64,000 nt of DNA, taken from NCBI RefSeq assembly GCF_000422905.1, contig NZ_AUGY01000017.1:48318-112317 (forward strand). The letters are read 5' to 3'. Each line of letters opens with the position of its first letter. Position 1 is the first letter of the stretch. The stretch is from Paenibacillus alginolyticus DSM 5050 = NBRC 15375 (lineage in GTDB: Bacteria; Bacillota; Bacilli; Paenibacillales; NBRC-103111). Both the position numbers and the translations under genes were made by a program. The notes under the pieces were generated by a model. The model was not told the DNA's origin, searched no databases, and was given only the letters and a program-made list of their open reading frames with translations. This document shows, in pieces, positions 55,716 through 64,000 of the stretch.

Positions 55716-57911
55716 CTAATGAAACTGCTTAATAAGTCTCTTAGCCGTCCCATTCGGTGTCTCAATGACCTCGTACATATTGACGACCACGCCGGAATCA
55801 ACCTGCTCATTTTTCAAACCGGTGACAATAACTTTTTGCTTACCGCTGGTAAGCTTACCTGTCCCCGTCAACGTTGCTGTTTGAGTGCCAACAATTCGGC
55901 CGAGGGAATCGACCATATCGAATTCAATTTTGGAGAAATTCGAATCGATAATGACCTGATCTTCATGGGTAATATCCAAATCCAGATTAAGCTGATAGGA
56001 ATAAGTCCCGCTGTTATAAAGCCAGCTTATCGAGCTGTCATTCACTTTGAGGGAGAACGGATATAAAGCAAGCGTATCGCTTTCCGTCTCTTTCTGCAGC
56101 GCTACCCGATAGGTACCGACAGATACATTGCCCTCGGAGACAGACTTATCATCATACATGTTCAATGCGAATGTCTCATCATCCGTTTGTGCTTTATTCG
56201 GAAGCAGGTAGGAATAGCTCACGACATAAGAACTTCCTGGTGTAATTTGAGTCGCAGCTGCACTTTGGCGAGAGCCTGTGTAGGTATTGCCTTTGCTGTC
56301 GATCAGCTCATTTTGAAGCTCGGGAAGGGCAAGGGTACTTGTTCCGTTGTTTGTTATTTTGTATTTAGCTATGGCTGTTTTGTAGCCTAGATCGTCGTTC
56401 TCGTGAGCATGCAGCTCCATTAAGGAGACATCTAGATTTTTGTTTACAACAGCGTTGTTGTTGAAAATTAGCTTGCTGCCAAGCTCGTAGTTCACAGCTG
56501 TTGTAAAGCCGCTTTGCGCTTCACTTGCCCCCTTAAGCAGGAAGACGGCAACAGGCATTTTACTAGTTGCTGCTGCTCCACTGCTGTTACTTGTAGACGC
56601 CGAGCTAGCAGAAGCCCCCGCCCCTGAGCCAGTGGTAGCTGTTCCCGAAGCGGCACCGCCGCTGGATGTACTTGCAGTCGAGCCAGTCCCTGAGCTACCC
56701 GTGCTAGCCTTCTGCCAAAGCACCAGCTGAGCCGCATTCGGATCAACTCCCGTTGGTAGAGTGGCGTTGAAGTAGTAAGTGGCCGTCTCCTTTGGAGCCA
56801 AGTAACCGCTGCGGGCGGCGTTATCGGTTGATACAACAGACGTGCCGGCGTCGCCGAATTGATAAGAAGCAGAGAAGGATGGCACAGAGGCGATCGCCTC
56901 GCCTTCATTACTGAGCGTGACAACGGTCTGCACATGCACACCGTCTGCTTGAATCGAATACGTCGACGTATTCGCCTTCACAGTGACCTGCTCACCCTCC
57001 TGCTGCCCAGCGTAAGCTTGTTTGGTGCCAAGCGCTGCTGTTTGAAGCGAAGTATTCAGACTAAGCGTACCCAGCGAGACATCCTCGCTTTGGTTCAAGT
57101 AATAATATTCCAGCGTGAGACCACTGGTCGGCATTTGTCGGGAAACGAGTGTTTTGAGCGTCATCGTATCCGATTGATTCGGCAGGAATGTTGTATCGGA
57201 ACCGCTGGCAACCGTCGCTGTATATTTCAGCCCATTAGCATCCACGAGTCTAACTTGTAGACCGGAGGGCAGCTTAACGCTGCTCGAGCCTAAGTTTTTT
57301 GCTGAAACTTGCGTGTACATGTACCATTTTCCATTCTCCGTTACGCGAACGCTTTGGCCCAATTGAAAAGCAACAGAGGCGTCATTGGAGAGCGTACTAT
57401 CAAGTGCATGCAAATTAATAATTTGCTCAGGCACCTTGACCTGTCCCTCCTGCACAACCGAGGAAACTGGCAGATCTCCTAGATGATTCATGAAATCGGC
57501 TTTGCTGAAATCCCAGCGGAAAACATCAACCTTTAATTGATCTGCTGTTTCACCTGCTGGCAGGTTGGCGTAGAAGCGGAAGCTTTGATCCTGCCCGGGG
57601 AGGACACTCGCACTCTTTTTCTCGCTTAATTTCGCCGTGTAGCTATGTCCTGCTTGATCCGTAACCCGTACCCCATATTGGTTAAAATCGATCGATTGGC
57701 TTTCCCCGTTATGTAAAAGAACGGAAAACTGAAGAGAAGAGGACGAAAGTGATGCTTGGTTTAATGTAAAATAAGAGGAGTTTGAGATATAAATCCCTTC
57801 CGATGCCGCATGAGCCGCTGGGGCCACCCACGCTGCAGCTGCAAAGCTGCCAGTCAGCAGTAGGGCAAGACCAGTCTGTTTGAATGAAATCGATGTTAAT
57901 TTGCGAATCAT
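55716..57911 (-). CDS. Large secreted protein, last gene of the MacAB-like operon
   Basis: The protein has 731 residues. A signal peptide (1-36, ending AHAAS) is followed by several beta-rich Ig-like segments with recurring phrases (VLPGQDQSFRFYANLPAGET, FLPNQSDTMTLKTL, YLAPKETATYYFNATLPTG, ITPGSSYVVSYSYLLP). A Ser/Gly/Thr/Ala-rich linker sits at about 415-460. The repeated 'proline-glycine then aromatic' ends suggest domain duplication. There is no LPXTG or SLH motif. It starts 21 bp after the permease gene, so it is probably exported cargo or a partner of the transporter. I do not recognise a named family. Confidence 0.8.
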   Translation of the reverse strand: MIRKLTSISFKQTGLALLLTGSFAAAAWVAPAAHAASEGIYISNSSYFTLNQASLSSSSLQFSVLLHNGESQSIDFNQYGVRVTDQAGHSYTAKLSEKKSASVLPGQDQSFRFYANLPAGETADQLKVDVFRWDFSKADFMNHLGDLPVSSVVQEGQVKVPEQIINLHALDSTLSNDASVAFQLGQSVRVTENGKWYMYTQVSAKNLGSSSVKLPSGLQVRLVDANGLKYTATVASGSDTTFLPNQSDTMTLKTLVSRQMPTSGLTLEYYYLNQSEDVSLGTLSLNTSLQTAALGTKQAYAGQQEGEQVTVKANTSTYSIQADGVHVQTVVTLSNEGEAIASVPSFSASYQFGDAGTSVVSTDNAARSGYLAPKETATYYFNATLPTGVDPNAAQLVLWQKASTGSSGTGSTASTSSGGAASGTATTGSGAGASASSASTSNSSGAAATSKMPVAVFLLKGASEAQSGFTTAVNYELGSKLIFNNNAVVNKNLDVSLMELHAHENDDLGYKTAIAKYKITNNGTSTLALPELQNELIDSKGNTYTGSRQSAAATQITPGSSYVVSYSYLLPNKAQTDDETFALNMYDDKSVSEGNVSVGTYRVALQKETESDTLALYPFSLKVNDSSISWLYNSGTYSYQLNLDLDITHEDQVIIDSNFSKIEFDMVDSLGRIVGTQTATLTGTGKLTSGKQKVIVTGLKNEQVDSGVVVNMYEVIETPNGTAKRLIKQFH

Positions 57912-57932
57912 GTTTTCATACCTCCTGTGGAC

Positions 57933-59111
57933 CTAATCAAAACGCAGTGCGTCGATAGGTTTTAATTTCGATGCTTTATTAGCTGGATATAATCCGAAAA
58001 CAACACCAACCAAGGCCGAGAATAAAAATGCGTAAAGCCCAATATTTATGGACAAACTCGTTTGTTGACTAGGGTTGATATAAGGCCACGCTAAAGATAA
58101 GCCGATCCCCAAAATCAGTCCAATCAACCCACCCATGCCGCTGATCAGCGTAGCTTCAACTAGGAACTGCAGCAAAATGTTTCTCCGTTTGGCGCCAATC
58201 GATTTACGAATCCCAATTTCCCGAGTTCGCTCACTGACGGTTACGAGCATGATGTTCATGATGCCGATCCCGCCTACCAGGAGGGATATCGCCGCTACCG
58301 CAACTAGCTGGTTGGTCAGTGTGCTGGAAGCCGTCTGTCTGGCGCTAATTAATTCGGATGAATTCAAAATGTTATAGCCCGTTGTACTTTTAAATTTATT
58401 AAATAAATACAACTCTAACGTTCTTTGTGCACGGGTCACATCATTGCCAGAAGCTGCTTCGACGTAAGCCGTCCGAATGTTGCCCAGTTTAAAATCCCTG
58501 CTCATGGTAGGGAGAGGTACATAAACCGAGCTATCGAGCGACGTCCCGCTTGTATTGGAGCCTTTCGCTTTGAGCACACCGATAATCGTGTACATATATC
58601 CATTCACATTAATTTCTTCGTCTATCGGGTCATCCGTACCGAAAAACTGCTTGGCCACATCACTGCCTATGACCGCAACGTGATTACGGAAGTCCAGATC
58701 GGCTTGTGCCAGGAAGCGGCCGTTGGCGACCGTCCCCTTTTGCAAACTGAGATATCGATCATTAGTTCCAATGACATTATAGGTCTCTGTTGTCCGGTCG
58801 TATTTGATACTGGTACTATTTCTAGTCATCGTTGGCGCAATTGCACTGATTCCCGATGTATTTTCAAGCTGCATAATCTCATCATAATTCAGTTGAGTAG
58901 CGCGTCCGTTGCCCATCAGATTTACCGTCAGCAGGTTCGTTCCCAGACCTTCGTACTGCTTTTCAATCGCTTTGGACGTGCCTTGACCTATCGAAACAAG
59001 CGTAATAACTGAGCTAACGCCAATGATAACGCCAAGCATGGTCAGTACTGTACGAAGCGGATTCGAACGCACCGTGGCCAGCGCCATTTGGAAAAGCTCC
59101 CAAATTCTCAT
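57933..59111 (-). CDS. ABC transporter permease, MacB/FtsX type
   Basis: The protein has 392 residues: TM1 (about 20-42), a large extracytoplasmic MacB_PCD domain (45-265), and three C-terminal helices of the FtsX core (VAAISLLVGGIGIMNIMLVT, ISGMGGLIGLILGIGLSLAW). The motif SERTREIGIRKSIGAKRRNI is diagnostic. It works with the ATPase (4-bp overlap) and the MacA-like adaptor, as in B. subtilis YknXYZ. Confidence 0.93.
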   Translation of the reverse strand: MRIWELFQMALATVRSNPLRTVLTMLGVIIGVSSVITLVSIGQGTSKAIEKQYEGLGTNLLTVNLMGNGRATQLNYDEIMQLENTSGISAIAPTMTRNSTSIKYDRTTETYNVIGTNDRYLSLQKGTVANGRFLAQADLDFRNHVAVIGSDVAKQFFGTDDPIDEEINVNGYMYTIIGVLKAKGSNTSGTSLDSSVYVPLPTMSRDFKLGNIRTAYVEAASGNDVTRAQRTLELYLFNKFKSTTGYNILNSSELISARQTASSTLTNQLVAVAAISLLVGGIGIMNIMLVTVSERTREIGIRKSIGAKRRNILLQFLVEATLISGMGGLIGLILGIGLSLAWPYINPSQQTSLSINIGLYAFLFSALVGVVFGLYPANKASKLKPIDALRFD

Positions 59112-59833
59112 GAAACCGCCCCCTCTAACTTACGTGCAGGTGTTGGCAGCATTTCGTTTCTTTGATCGCTTATGATTTCTCCGTCACGCAGTGTCACGAC
59201 GCGTTTGGCGTTGTCTGCAATGTGATGATCGTGGGTGATCAAAACAATCGTGTTGCCTTGCTGATTCAGCTCCTTAATTAATTCCAGCACCTCAATGCCG
59301 GTCTTCGAATCCAGTGCGCCAGTCGGCTCATCGGCTAGAATTAAGGACGGGGATATGGCCAAAGCTCTGGCAATGGCTACCCGCTGCTGCTGCCCGCCAG
59401 ACAGTTCACTGGGCTTGTGATGTCCTCGCTCCCCCATCCCCAGCTTCTCCAGCATTCGCTGCGCCTGTTCTCTCCGCTGTTTGGCTGGAATGCCTGCATA
59501 AATCATCGGCAGCTCTACGTTCTCCGTCGCAGTAAGTCTGGGCAGCAGATTGAACTGTTGAAAAATAAAGCCGATTTTTCGGTTGCGCAGCTCAGCAAGC
59601 CCGTTGTCCGACATCTTCTCCGTCGCTACGCCGTCTAACGTATAGGAGCCAGAAGTCGGACTATCCAGAAGCCCAATTGTATTCATTAACGTTGACTTTC
59701 CCGATCCACTGGGACCAATAATGGCAACAAAATCTCCTACCGCAATATGCAGGGTAATGCCGCGCAAAATTTGCAATTCCTCTGCACCCCGAGCATAGCT
59801 CTTCGTTACCTCGTTTAGTTCAATGATATTCAT
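59108..59833 (-). CDS. ABC transporter ATPase, MacB/LolD type
   Basis: The protein has 241 residues with [18 protein letters not shown], the Q-loop [12 protein letters not shown], signature [19 protein letters not shown] and Walker [17 protein letters not shown]. It is the motor of the MacB-type exporter, overlapping the permease gene by four bases and 33 bp after the adaptor gene. Confidence 0.95.
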   Translation of the reverse strand: MNIIELNEVTKSYARGAEELQILRGITLHIAVGDFVAIIGPSGSGKSTLMNTIGLLDSPTSGSYTLDGVATEKMSDNGLAELRNRKIGFIFQQFNLLPRLTATENVELPMIYAGIPAKQRREQAQRMLEKLGMGERGHHKPSELSGGQQQRVAIARALAISPSLILADEPTGALDSKTGIEVLELIKELNQQGNTIVLITHDHHIADNAKRVVTLRDGEIISDQRNEMLPTPARKLEGAVS

Positions 59834-59866
59834 CGAATCGCTCCTCTCCGTAGGGCTGGCTCACGG

Positions 59867-61546
59867 TTAGCGGCCCGCGCCTCCACCGTTTTGCGTACCG
59901 CCACCACCTTGGCCACCAGCTCCACCAAAGTTGCCTCCGCCGCCGCCTGGAAAACCACCCGCACCCCCAGGGAAACCTTGCTGCTGTTGATTCGTCGTTG
60001 TCGCTCTGCGCACCGGCATCACGACCTCATCGCCTGCGTTCAAACCGCTTACCACCTCAACCTGCGTCTTGCTGCGAATTCCCACTTTGATTTCGTGCTG
60101 CTCTTCGACGGTGCCATCCGCTTTCTTCAGCGAAACGGTAGACTTGCCTCTGGTTGTTGTAACCACTTGGATCGGAAGCACGAGAATATCTTTCTTATCT
60201 TGTATAGAAATTTCAGCCGTCGCCGTCATCGCATATTTCAAATCATTCTGATCGGTATTCGGAATCGCGACCACAGCATCATACGTTGTGACCCCATTCG
60301 TCGTTATTCCTACATTGGATACGGAAGTCACTTCACCTTGGAACGTCTTGCCGGAGATAGCATCAACCTTCACATTCACCTTCTGCCCCACTTTAACGCT
60401 TGTTAAATCCAGCTCATCTACGGCAATAGCCAGCTGCATCGTGCTTAGGCTCGCTACGGCTCCTAGTGTTGTATTGGCATTAATTTGCGCGCCTACTGGA
60501 TAATTACGAAGCACATTGTTTTTACTATTGGCAAAATCAGCCGAGAACACGCCATCGAACGGCGCCTTAATCGTCAATTGATTTACTTTCTGCTCCGCAT
60601 CGTTTACACGGATTTTCTGGCTTTCGATAGCTGATTGCTTGCTTATGATACTATTCTGAAGGTCGTCATTGAACAGAGTGGCGATCAGATCGCCCTGTTT
60701 CACCGTTTCGCCATCTTTAAATTTCATGCTTTTTATCGTTCCGCTTGCCTCTGCGAAAATAGGAGAGGTGCGCACATACTCTAGCGCCACTTGCTCGGAG
60801 GAGTCGATTTTACCATCACCGCTGCCTATGCTGCCTTTTACCTTAAGGCCCGCCGAAAGCGTCCCGTCATTGCTAACCAGAACCTCCACTGTAACCACTT
60901 TGTTCCCGTTAGCATCCGCTTTAATTTCACGATCTATCGTATCCACGGCTCCGACTTTGGATAGTAAATAGCCATCAACGCTAAGCTCTACAGGGTCACC
61001 TTTTTTCAGCTGCACAGCTTCTTGCAAGGAGAATGGCAGTTTCACTTTAAACTGTGTTGTATCTGAAATCGTGCCGATCTTCGTTGTCTTGTTGACTTGA
61101 CTGCCTACATCTAGATTGGCTGGTAAAGTAATTTTGCCAGACATACTGGCTGCAACACTCATATGATTTTGTTGGTCCTGTAGATCTGCAAGCTCTTTCT
61201 CAAGCTGCTGCAAGCTGACCTGAGCTTCCTTGAGAGTCGTTTCCGTTGAAGGTACCGACAACTCGACGAGCACATCGCCTTTCTTGACCGCCTGATTTTG
61301 CGTCAAATTCATCGTTTTGATGATACCATCTATGGGGATCACAATATTTTGCTTGTCCTTGGCATCCAGCTGAGAAGTTCCCGATACCGCCATGGATATC
61401 GCCCCTTTGGTCACTTTCATCGTTGTTTGCTGTGTTGCTGCAGACGCTGGCTGCGCCTTGTTATGTACGTAATAGTATGTTCCCGCTCCACATAGAATGG
61501 CAGCTAGGGCCACAATGACCCATCTCTTCTTCCAACCTAATTTCAT
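59867..61546 (-). CDS. MacA/YknX-type membrane-fusion adaptor with Gly-rich tail
   Basis: The protein has 559 residues. An N-terminal membrane anchor (about 8-25) precedes two lipoyl/barrel-sandwich halves around a coiled-coil hairpin (TLKEAQVSLQQLEKELADLQ) and a second helical hairpin (SAIESQKIRVNDAEQKVNQL), then beta-barrel and membrane-proximal domains (KDILVLPIQVVTTTRGKSTV). The last 40 residues are almost pure Gly/Phe/Pro/Gln/Asn (GFPGGAGGFPGGGGG). The adaptor links ATPase-permease to exported substrate. The start follows GAGAGGGG. Longer than typical MacA (about 370-400). Confidence 0.9.
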   Translation of the reverse strand: MKLGWKKRWVIVALAAILCGAGTYYYVHNKAQPASAATQQTTMKVTKGAISMAVSGTSQLDAKDKQNIVIPIDGIIKTMNLTQNQAVKKGDVLVELSVPSTETTLKEAQVSLQQLEKELADLQDQQNHMSVAASMSGKITLPANLDVGSQVNKTTKIGTISDTTQFKVKLPFSLQEAVQLKKGDPVELSVDGYLLSKVGAVDTIDREIKADANGNKVVTVEVLVSNDGTLSAGLKVKGSIGSGDGKIDSSEQVALEYVRTSPIFAEASGTIKSMKFKDGETVKQGDLIATLFNDDLQNSIISKQSAIESQKIRVNDAEQKVNQLTIKAPFDGVFSADFANSKNNVLRNYPVGAQINANTTLGAVASLSTMQLAIAVDELDLTSVKVGQKVNVKVDAISGKTFQGEVTSVSNVGITTNGVTTYDAVVAIPNTDQNDLKYAMTATAEISIQDKKDILVLPIQVVTTTRGKSTVSLKKADGTVEEQHEIKVGIRSKTQVEVVSGLNAGDEVVMPVRRATTTNQQQQGFPGGAGGFPGGGGGNFGGAGGQGGGGTQNGGGAGR

Positions 61547-61614
61547 CCGTTATGCCCCTCTCCCAGTTACCCAGACTTTCCACCGCCCAGGCCATCACAA
61601 TTCCTACTAGCCAT

Positions 61615-61696
61615 AGTGTAAATGGGATCGCTGAAACCAGTCTGAGCGTAGGCTGAATATAAGTTGAACACAGGCTGAGTGTTTGCTGAAAAAGAT
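61615..61696 (-). promoter_or_regulatory. Response-regulator-type promoter of the MacAB-like operon
   Basis: On the minus strand the -10 is TACACT (61615-61620). Ten bases upstream begin six 11-bp direct repeats with CTGAA/CTGAG/TTGAA cores on the plus strand, starting at 61631, 61642, 61653, 61664, 61675 and 61686. There is no good -35; the repeats cover its place, as in promoters activated by OmpR/PhoB-type regulators. Confidence 0.7.
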
Positions 61697-61832
61697 TAGG
61701 TTACGCGAGTGTCGGTTGGTGACGCGGGACGCGGGACGAAGGAGCTCAGCAAGGGTGCGCTTTGGAAGTTGGTGCTCGATGACTCGTCCACTGACGGCTG
61801 GGCCGTGTGAGCTCAAATCGTTTCTAGCGGCT

Positions 61833-62239
61833 AGAGACATTCTGTCGCTACAGCAACGAACTCCCGGCCACCGCACACTTTAGCGATGAAATCATCACTT
61901 CGGAGTAGAAAATGGACTACTCGGCCTATTTCCTCGTCGTTTGAACATGTTTTACATCGCTAACGAGTTAATCTCCCGCCACTCTCACACTTTAACGATG
62001 AAAATCATCACTACAGCACGGAAATCGGACTACACGGCCAATTTCCTGGTCATCTAAGCATGTTTTACATCGTTAACGAGACAATCTCCCCGCCACTCGC
62101 TCACTTTAACGATGAAAATCATCACTACAGCACGGAAATCGGTCTATACGGCCAGTTTCCTGGTCATCTAAGCATGTTTTACATCGTTAACGAGTCAATC
62201 TCCTCGCCACTCGCTCACTTTAGCGATGAAAATCATCGC
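61833..62239. repeat. Palindrome array 7 (GCGATG/CATCGC), eight units
   Basis: Units start at 61833, 61883, 61944, 61995, 62057, 62109, 62171 and 62223 (distances 50, 61, 51, 62, 52, 62, 52). The last is the perfect GCGATGAAAATCATCGC. Others are ACGATGAAAATCATCAC (twice), AGCATGTTTTACATCGT (twice), AACATGTTTTACATCGC, a 16-bp GCGATGAAATCATCAC, and AGAGACATTCTGTCGCT. Intervening sequences repeat with a 113-114 bp period. Between 61697 and 61832 I see nothing that I can name. Confidence 0.88.
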
Positions 62240-62307
62240 TACAGAGCGGAATTTCTAACTCATTGGCTATCTCACTGGGAGAGAAATCACATGCGTACTC
62301 ACACGAC

Positions 62308-62336
62308 AAAAAAGCCGCCCGCATAGCGAGCAGCTT
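62308..62336 (-). terminator. Intrinsic terminator after the secreted repeat protein gene
   Basis: On the minus strand GCTGCTCGC pairs imperfectly with GCGGGCGGC and is followed by six T residues, 15 bp after the stop. Confidence 0.75.
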
Positions 62337-62350
62337 CATCCAAATCAATT

Positions 62351-63445
62351 TTAGTTCGTTGCAGCAGGAGTTGTAGTTGGTGCTGTTGTATTAGCAGACG
62401 GTGCGCTTTCTGGGCGCTTACGATCAGTGCCTTTTTGCTCAACATGCTTCTTAATGGAATCCGTCATTCCGTCTTTGATTTTGCTAATGAGATCATCTTC
62501 ACTGATGCCTTTAGCTGTAGCAATATCCACGATCGATTTGCCCGCTTTCAGTTCTGTTTTTAGCTCATCTTGTGTGATGCCCAGAATTTGTGTCAACACT
62601 TCAGGGTTCCCGAATTGTCCACCGCCAGGGCCGCCATGACGGCCGCCTTTACCTTCCCGATCACCTTCAGGACGCGTGCTTTGCACTTGTTTCGTCAAAC
62701 GGTCGGATAGGCCGGACAACATTTTGTCTGCTTGGACTTGCGTTAGTTTACCAGCTGTAACTTCAGCGTTGATGGCAGTGGTTTCTGCTGCAACTAGCTT
62801 AGCTACATAGTCTGCTTCCGTTAAACCTTTTTCCACTGCAAAAGCTGATAATGTTTTGCCTGCCTTCAAAGCATCCTTTACGACACTTTGATCCACGCTA
62901 AGAATTGTTGCTGTTTGCTCTACAAGATTGCTTTCATGACCTCTGCCCATGCCATCTCGATCGCCACCTGGGAAGCCGCCTTTGAACCCTTTGCTGTCAA
63001 TACGCTTCGATAATTGATCAGATAGACCATTGAGAATCTTATCTGCTTGCGCTTGTGTCAATTTGCCCGCTGTTACATCAGCTGTTATGGAAGCCGTCTC
63101 TGCATCGACTAGCTTTTGCAAAAAGTCTGCTTTCGCAAGTCCTTTTTCCTCTGCAAATGCAGCCAATGTTTTGTCCGCTTTCAATGCGTCCTGTACGACG
63201 CTTTCGTCAACGCCCAGGATTGTCGCAGTTTCTTTTACCACGTTCGCACCCTTGAAGCCACCGCGGTCTCCGAAATCTCCATGACCTTTGAAACCCGCTC
63301 CTGCTTTTTGAGTCGATGTGCTCGTTGACGTGCCTGTTACCGTATCTGCAAATGCTTGATTATGTAAAGCTCCAACAAAACCAACTCCGAGTACAAAAGA
63401 AGCTACCAATGAACCTGTAAGAATTTTTCTTCCGATGTTTTTCAT
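62351..63445 (-). CDS. Secreted protein with three helical repeats
   Basis: The protein has 364 residues. A signal peptide (1-33, ending QAFAD) is followed by three related helical modules: TATILGVDESVVQDALKADK (about 73), TATILSVDQSVVKDALKAGK (about 179) and TQILGITQDELKTELKAGKS (about 285), each continuing with LAAFAEEKGL-like and LVDAETASI-like helices. Gly/Arg/Asp-rich linkers (GGFPGGDRDGMGRG, GGRHGGPGGGQFG) join them and a Pro/Thr tail ends it. I do not know the family name. Its promoter shares the 11-bp repeat pattern of the MacAB-like operon, so it may be part of the same response. Confidence 0.82.
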   Translation of the reverse strand: MKNIGRKILTGSLVASFVLGVGFVGALHNQAFADTVTGTSTSTSTQKAGAGFKGHGDFGDRGGFKGANVVKETATILGVDESVVQDALKADKTLAAFAEEKGLAKADFLQKLVDAETASITADVTAGKLTQAQADKILNGLSDQLSKRIDSKGFKGGFPGGDRDGMGRGHESNLVEQTATILSVDQSVVKDALKAGKTLSAFAVEKGLTEADYVAKLVAAETTAINAEVTAGKLTQVQADKMLSGLSDRLTKQVQSTRPEGDREGKGGRHGGPGGGQFGNPEVLTQILGITQDELKTELKAGKSIVDIATAKGISEDDLISKIKDGMTDSIKKHVEQKGTDRKRPESAPSANTTAPTTTPAATN

Positions 63446-63496
63446 AATTTGTTTCCACCTTTTTCTTTATTTTTTTGTTTCTTCCTTACAAAACCA

Positions 63497-63588
63497 AGTA
63501 TAGACGCCTAACCTGAATCTCAACTTAATTTAAACTGAATGTTAGTTGAGAGGTTTCTGAGAGTTTGCTGAAGGTAGTAGACGCCTAA
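63497..63588 (-). promoter_or_regulatory. Response-regulator-type promoter of the secreted repeat protein gene
   Basis: On the minus strand the -10 is TATACT (63497-63502). Ten bases upstream begin six 11-bp repeats (plus-strand cores CTGAA, CTTAA, CTGAA, TTGAG, CTGAG, CTGAA at 63513, 63524, 63535, 63546, 63557 and 63568). TAGACGCCTAA flanks the block at 63501 and 63578, in phase with it. The geometry equals that at 61615-61696. Between 63589 and 63741 nothing else is recognised. Confidence 0.7.
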
Positions 63589-63741
63589 AAGGAGGCTCGC
63601 AGATGTAGTTTGACTTGTTATCATCGACCGACTAACCCTCGCTTGCCCCGAAAACAAATAAGAGTCTCTGGGAGTAAGTTTCACAATGTAATTTATTTGA
63701 GAATCTGCTTCTCCAATTTGAATCGGTACTTTTCAAAAAAA

Positions 63742-64000
63742 TTAAGCAGAAAGCTGAGGGGTATTCATTGCTTGGTTAATTCGATCAACTGAAAGTTTAC
63801 AGGATGTATAAAGTAAGCAGGCTAACTCCATATGCATTTTGGCTTTTTTACCTCCACGATGACGAACATTATCAAGTTGGAACTGTCCTTTGAGATAGGC
63901 AAATACACGTTCAACAGCTGTTCGTTGATCATACAGTTTCTCATGGGCTTCACTACCCCGTGCTGGAAACGTGTACTTGCGGCGATTATCGGATACTTTA
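63742..64000 (-). CDS. Transposase, C-terminal part, cut by window edge
   Basis: The minus-strand frame is open from the right edge to a TAA at 63742-63744 (86 codons). It reads as the end of a DDE transposase: FPARGSEAHEKLYDQRTAVE (with the catalytic Glu region RTAVERVFAYLKG), FQLDNVRHRGGKKAKMHMEL and ACLLYTSCKLSVDRINQAM. The pattern fits IS4/IS5/IS1182-like DDE enzymes. The gene starts outside the window. No convincing terminal inverted repeat was found in the 100 bases after the stop. Confidence 0.85.
   Translation of the reverse strand, partial: KVSDNRRKYTFPARGSEAHEKLYDQRTAVERVFAYLKGQFQLDNVRHRGGKKAKMHMELACLLYTSCKLSVDRINQAMNTPQLSA

Noticed and set aside
55374..56066. 230-residue plus-strand frame across the phosphoesterase end and the surface-protein gene
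   Set aside because: It overlaps two better supported genes and a terminator, and its composition is not protein-like.
62060..62326. 88-residue frame over array 7
   Set aside because: It shows an internal peptide duplication caused by the 114-bp DNA repeat and has no start signal.
63640..63741. Terminal inverted repeat of the insertion sequence encoding the edge transposase
   Set aside because: A short AAATAAGAG resemblance to the MITE end was noticed, but it is too short, and the other end lies outside the window.

Overview
The window looks like a chromosomal segment of a low-to-mid GC Firmicute of the Paenibacillaceae (Paenibacillus-like). The evidence is strong Shine-Dalgarno sequences, frequent GTG and TTG starts, CcpA-type cre sites, a Gram-positive gene set (FabI, YneF, bacilliredoxin, PspA/LiaI-like proteins, a SleB-type hydrolase, LysM-3D protein, DUF402) and a YesMN-type kinase/regulator pair next to a CUT2 sugar transporter. 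There are no rRNA or tRNA genes, no CRISPR array and no prophage. A partial transposase runs off the right edge.

Layout. 1-10.6 kb: a decayed, 3'-truncated glycerol kinase gene, inositol monophosphatase, FabI, UV endonuclease, a small membrane protein, a MITE-like element, a chemoreceptor with an HD-GYP protein, D-Ala-D-Ala ligase and an amidase-like protein, mostly on the minus strand. 10.7-20.6 kb: aconitase, SleB-like hydrolase, CDF transporter, IclR regulator, alpha/beta hydrolase, a long palindrome array, dGTPase and FolE. 20.6-26.3 kb: TetR regulator, YneF, and a compact minus-strand run DUF402-lepB-queG-ogt-HD. 26.5-37.7 kb: SodA, LysE exporter, Crp/Fnr regulator, MutY, cytochrome c, AcpS, aldo/keto reductase, NadE, bacilliredoxin and a polysaccharide deacetylase. 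37.8-46 kb: a sugar ABC transporter (ATPase, permease, binding protein) followed by an AraC-type response regulator, a Cache histidine kinase and a membrane-anchored binding protein. 46.4-48.6 kb: an envelope-stress operon (LiaI-like, PspA2, PspC, PspA). 49-55.5 kb: LysM-3D protein, a decayed ArsR/AHSA1 pair, a second MITE copy, a GntR-ABC operon and a metallophosphoesterase. 55.7-64 kb: a MacA/MacB-like export operon ending in a large secreted protein, a secreted repeat protein and the transposase end.

The most striking feature is non-coding. Seven intergenic loci carry arrays of 17-bp inverted repeats (6-bp arms, 5-bp loop) whose start-to-start distances alternate between 50-52 bp and 61-63 bp. 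The spacing is conserved while the palindrome sequence differs by locus (GTTGTA/TACAAC, AAGTCC/GGACTT, ATTGGA/TCCAAT, GATGCA/TGCATC, GCGATG/CATCGC). I do not know of a described element with this architecture.

Other regulatory signals link genes: a shared 17-bp palindrome at the aconitase and iclR promoters, and six 11-bp direct repeats placed exactly 10 bp upstream of the -10 box at both the MacAB-like operon and the secreted repeat protein gene.
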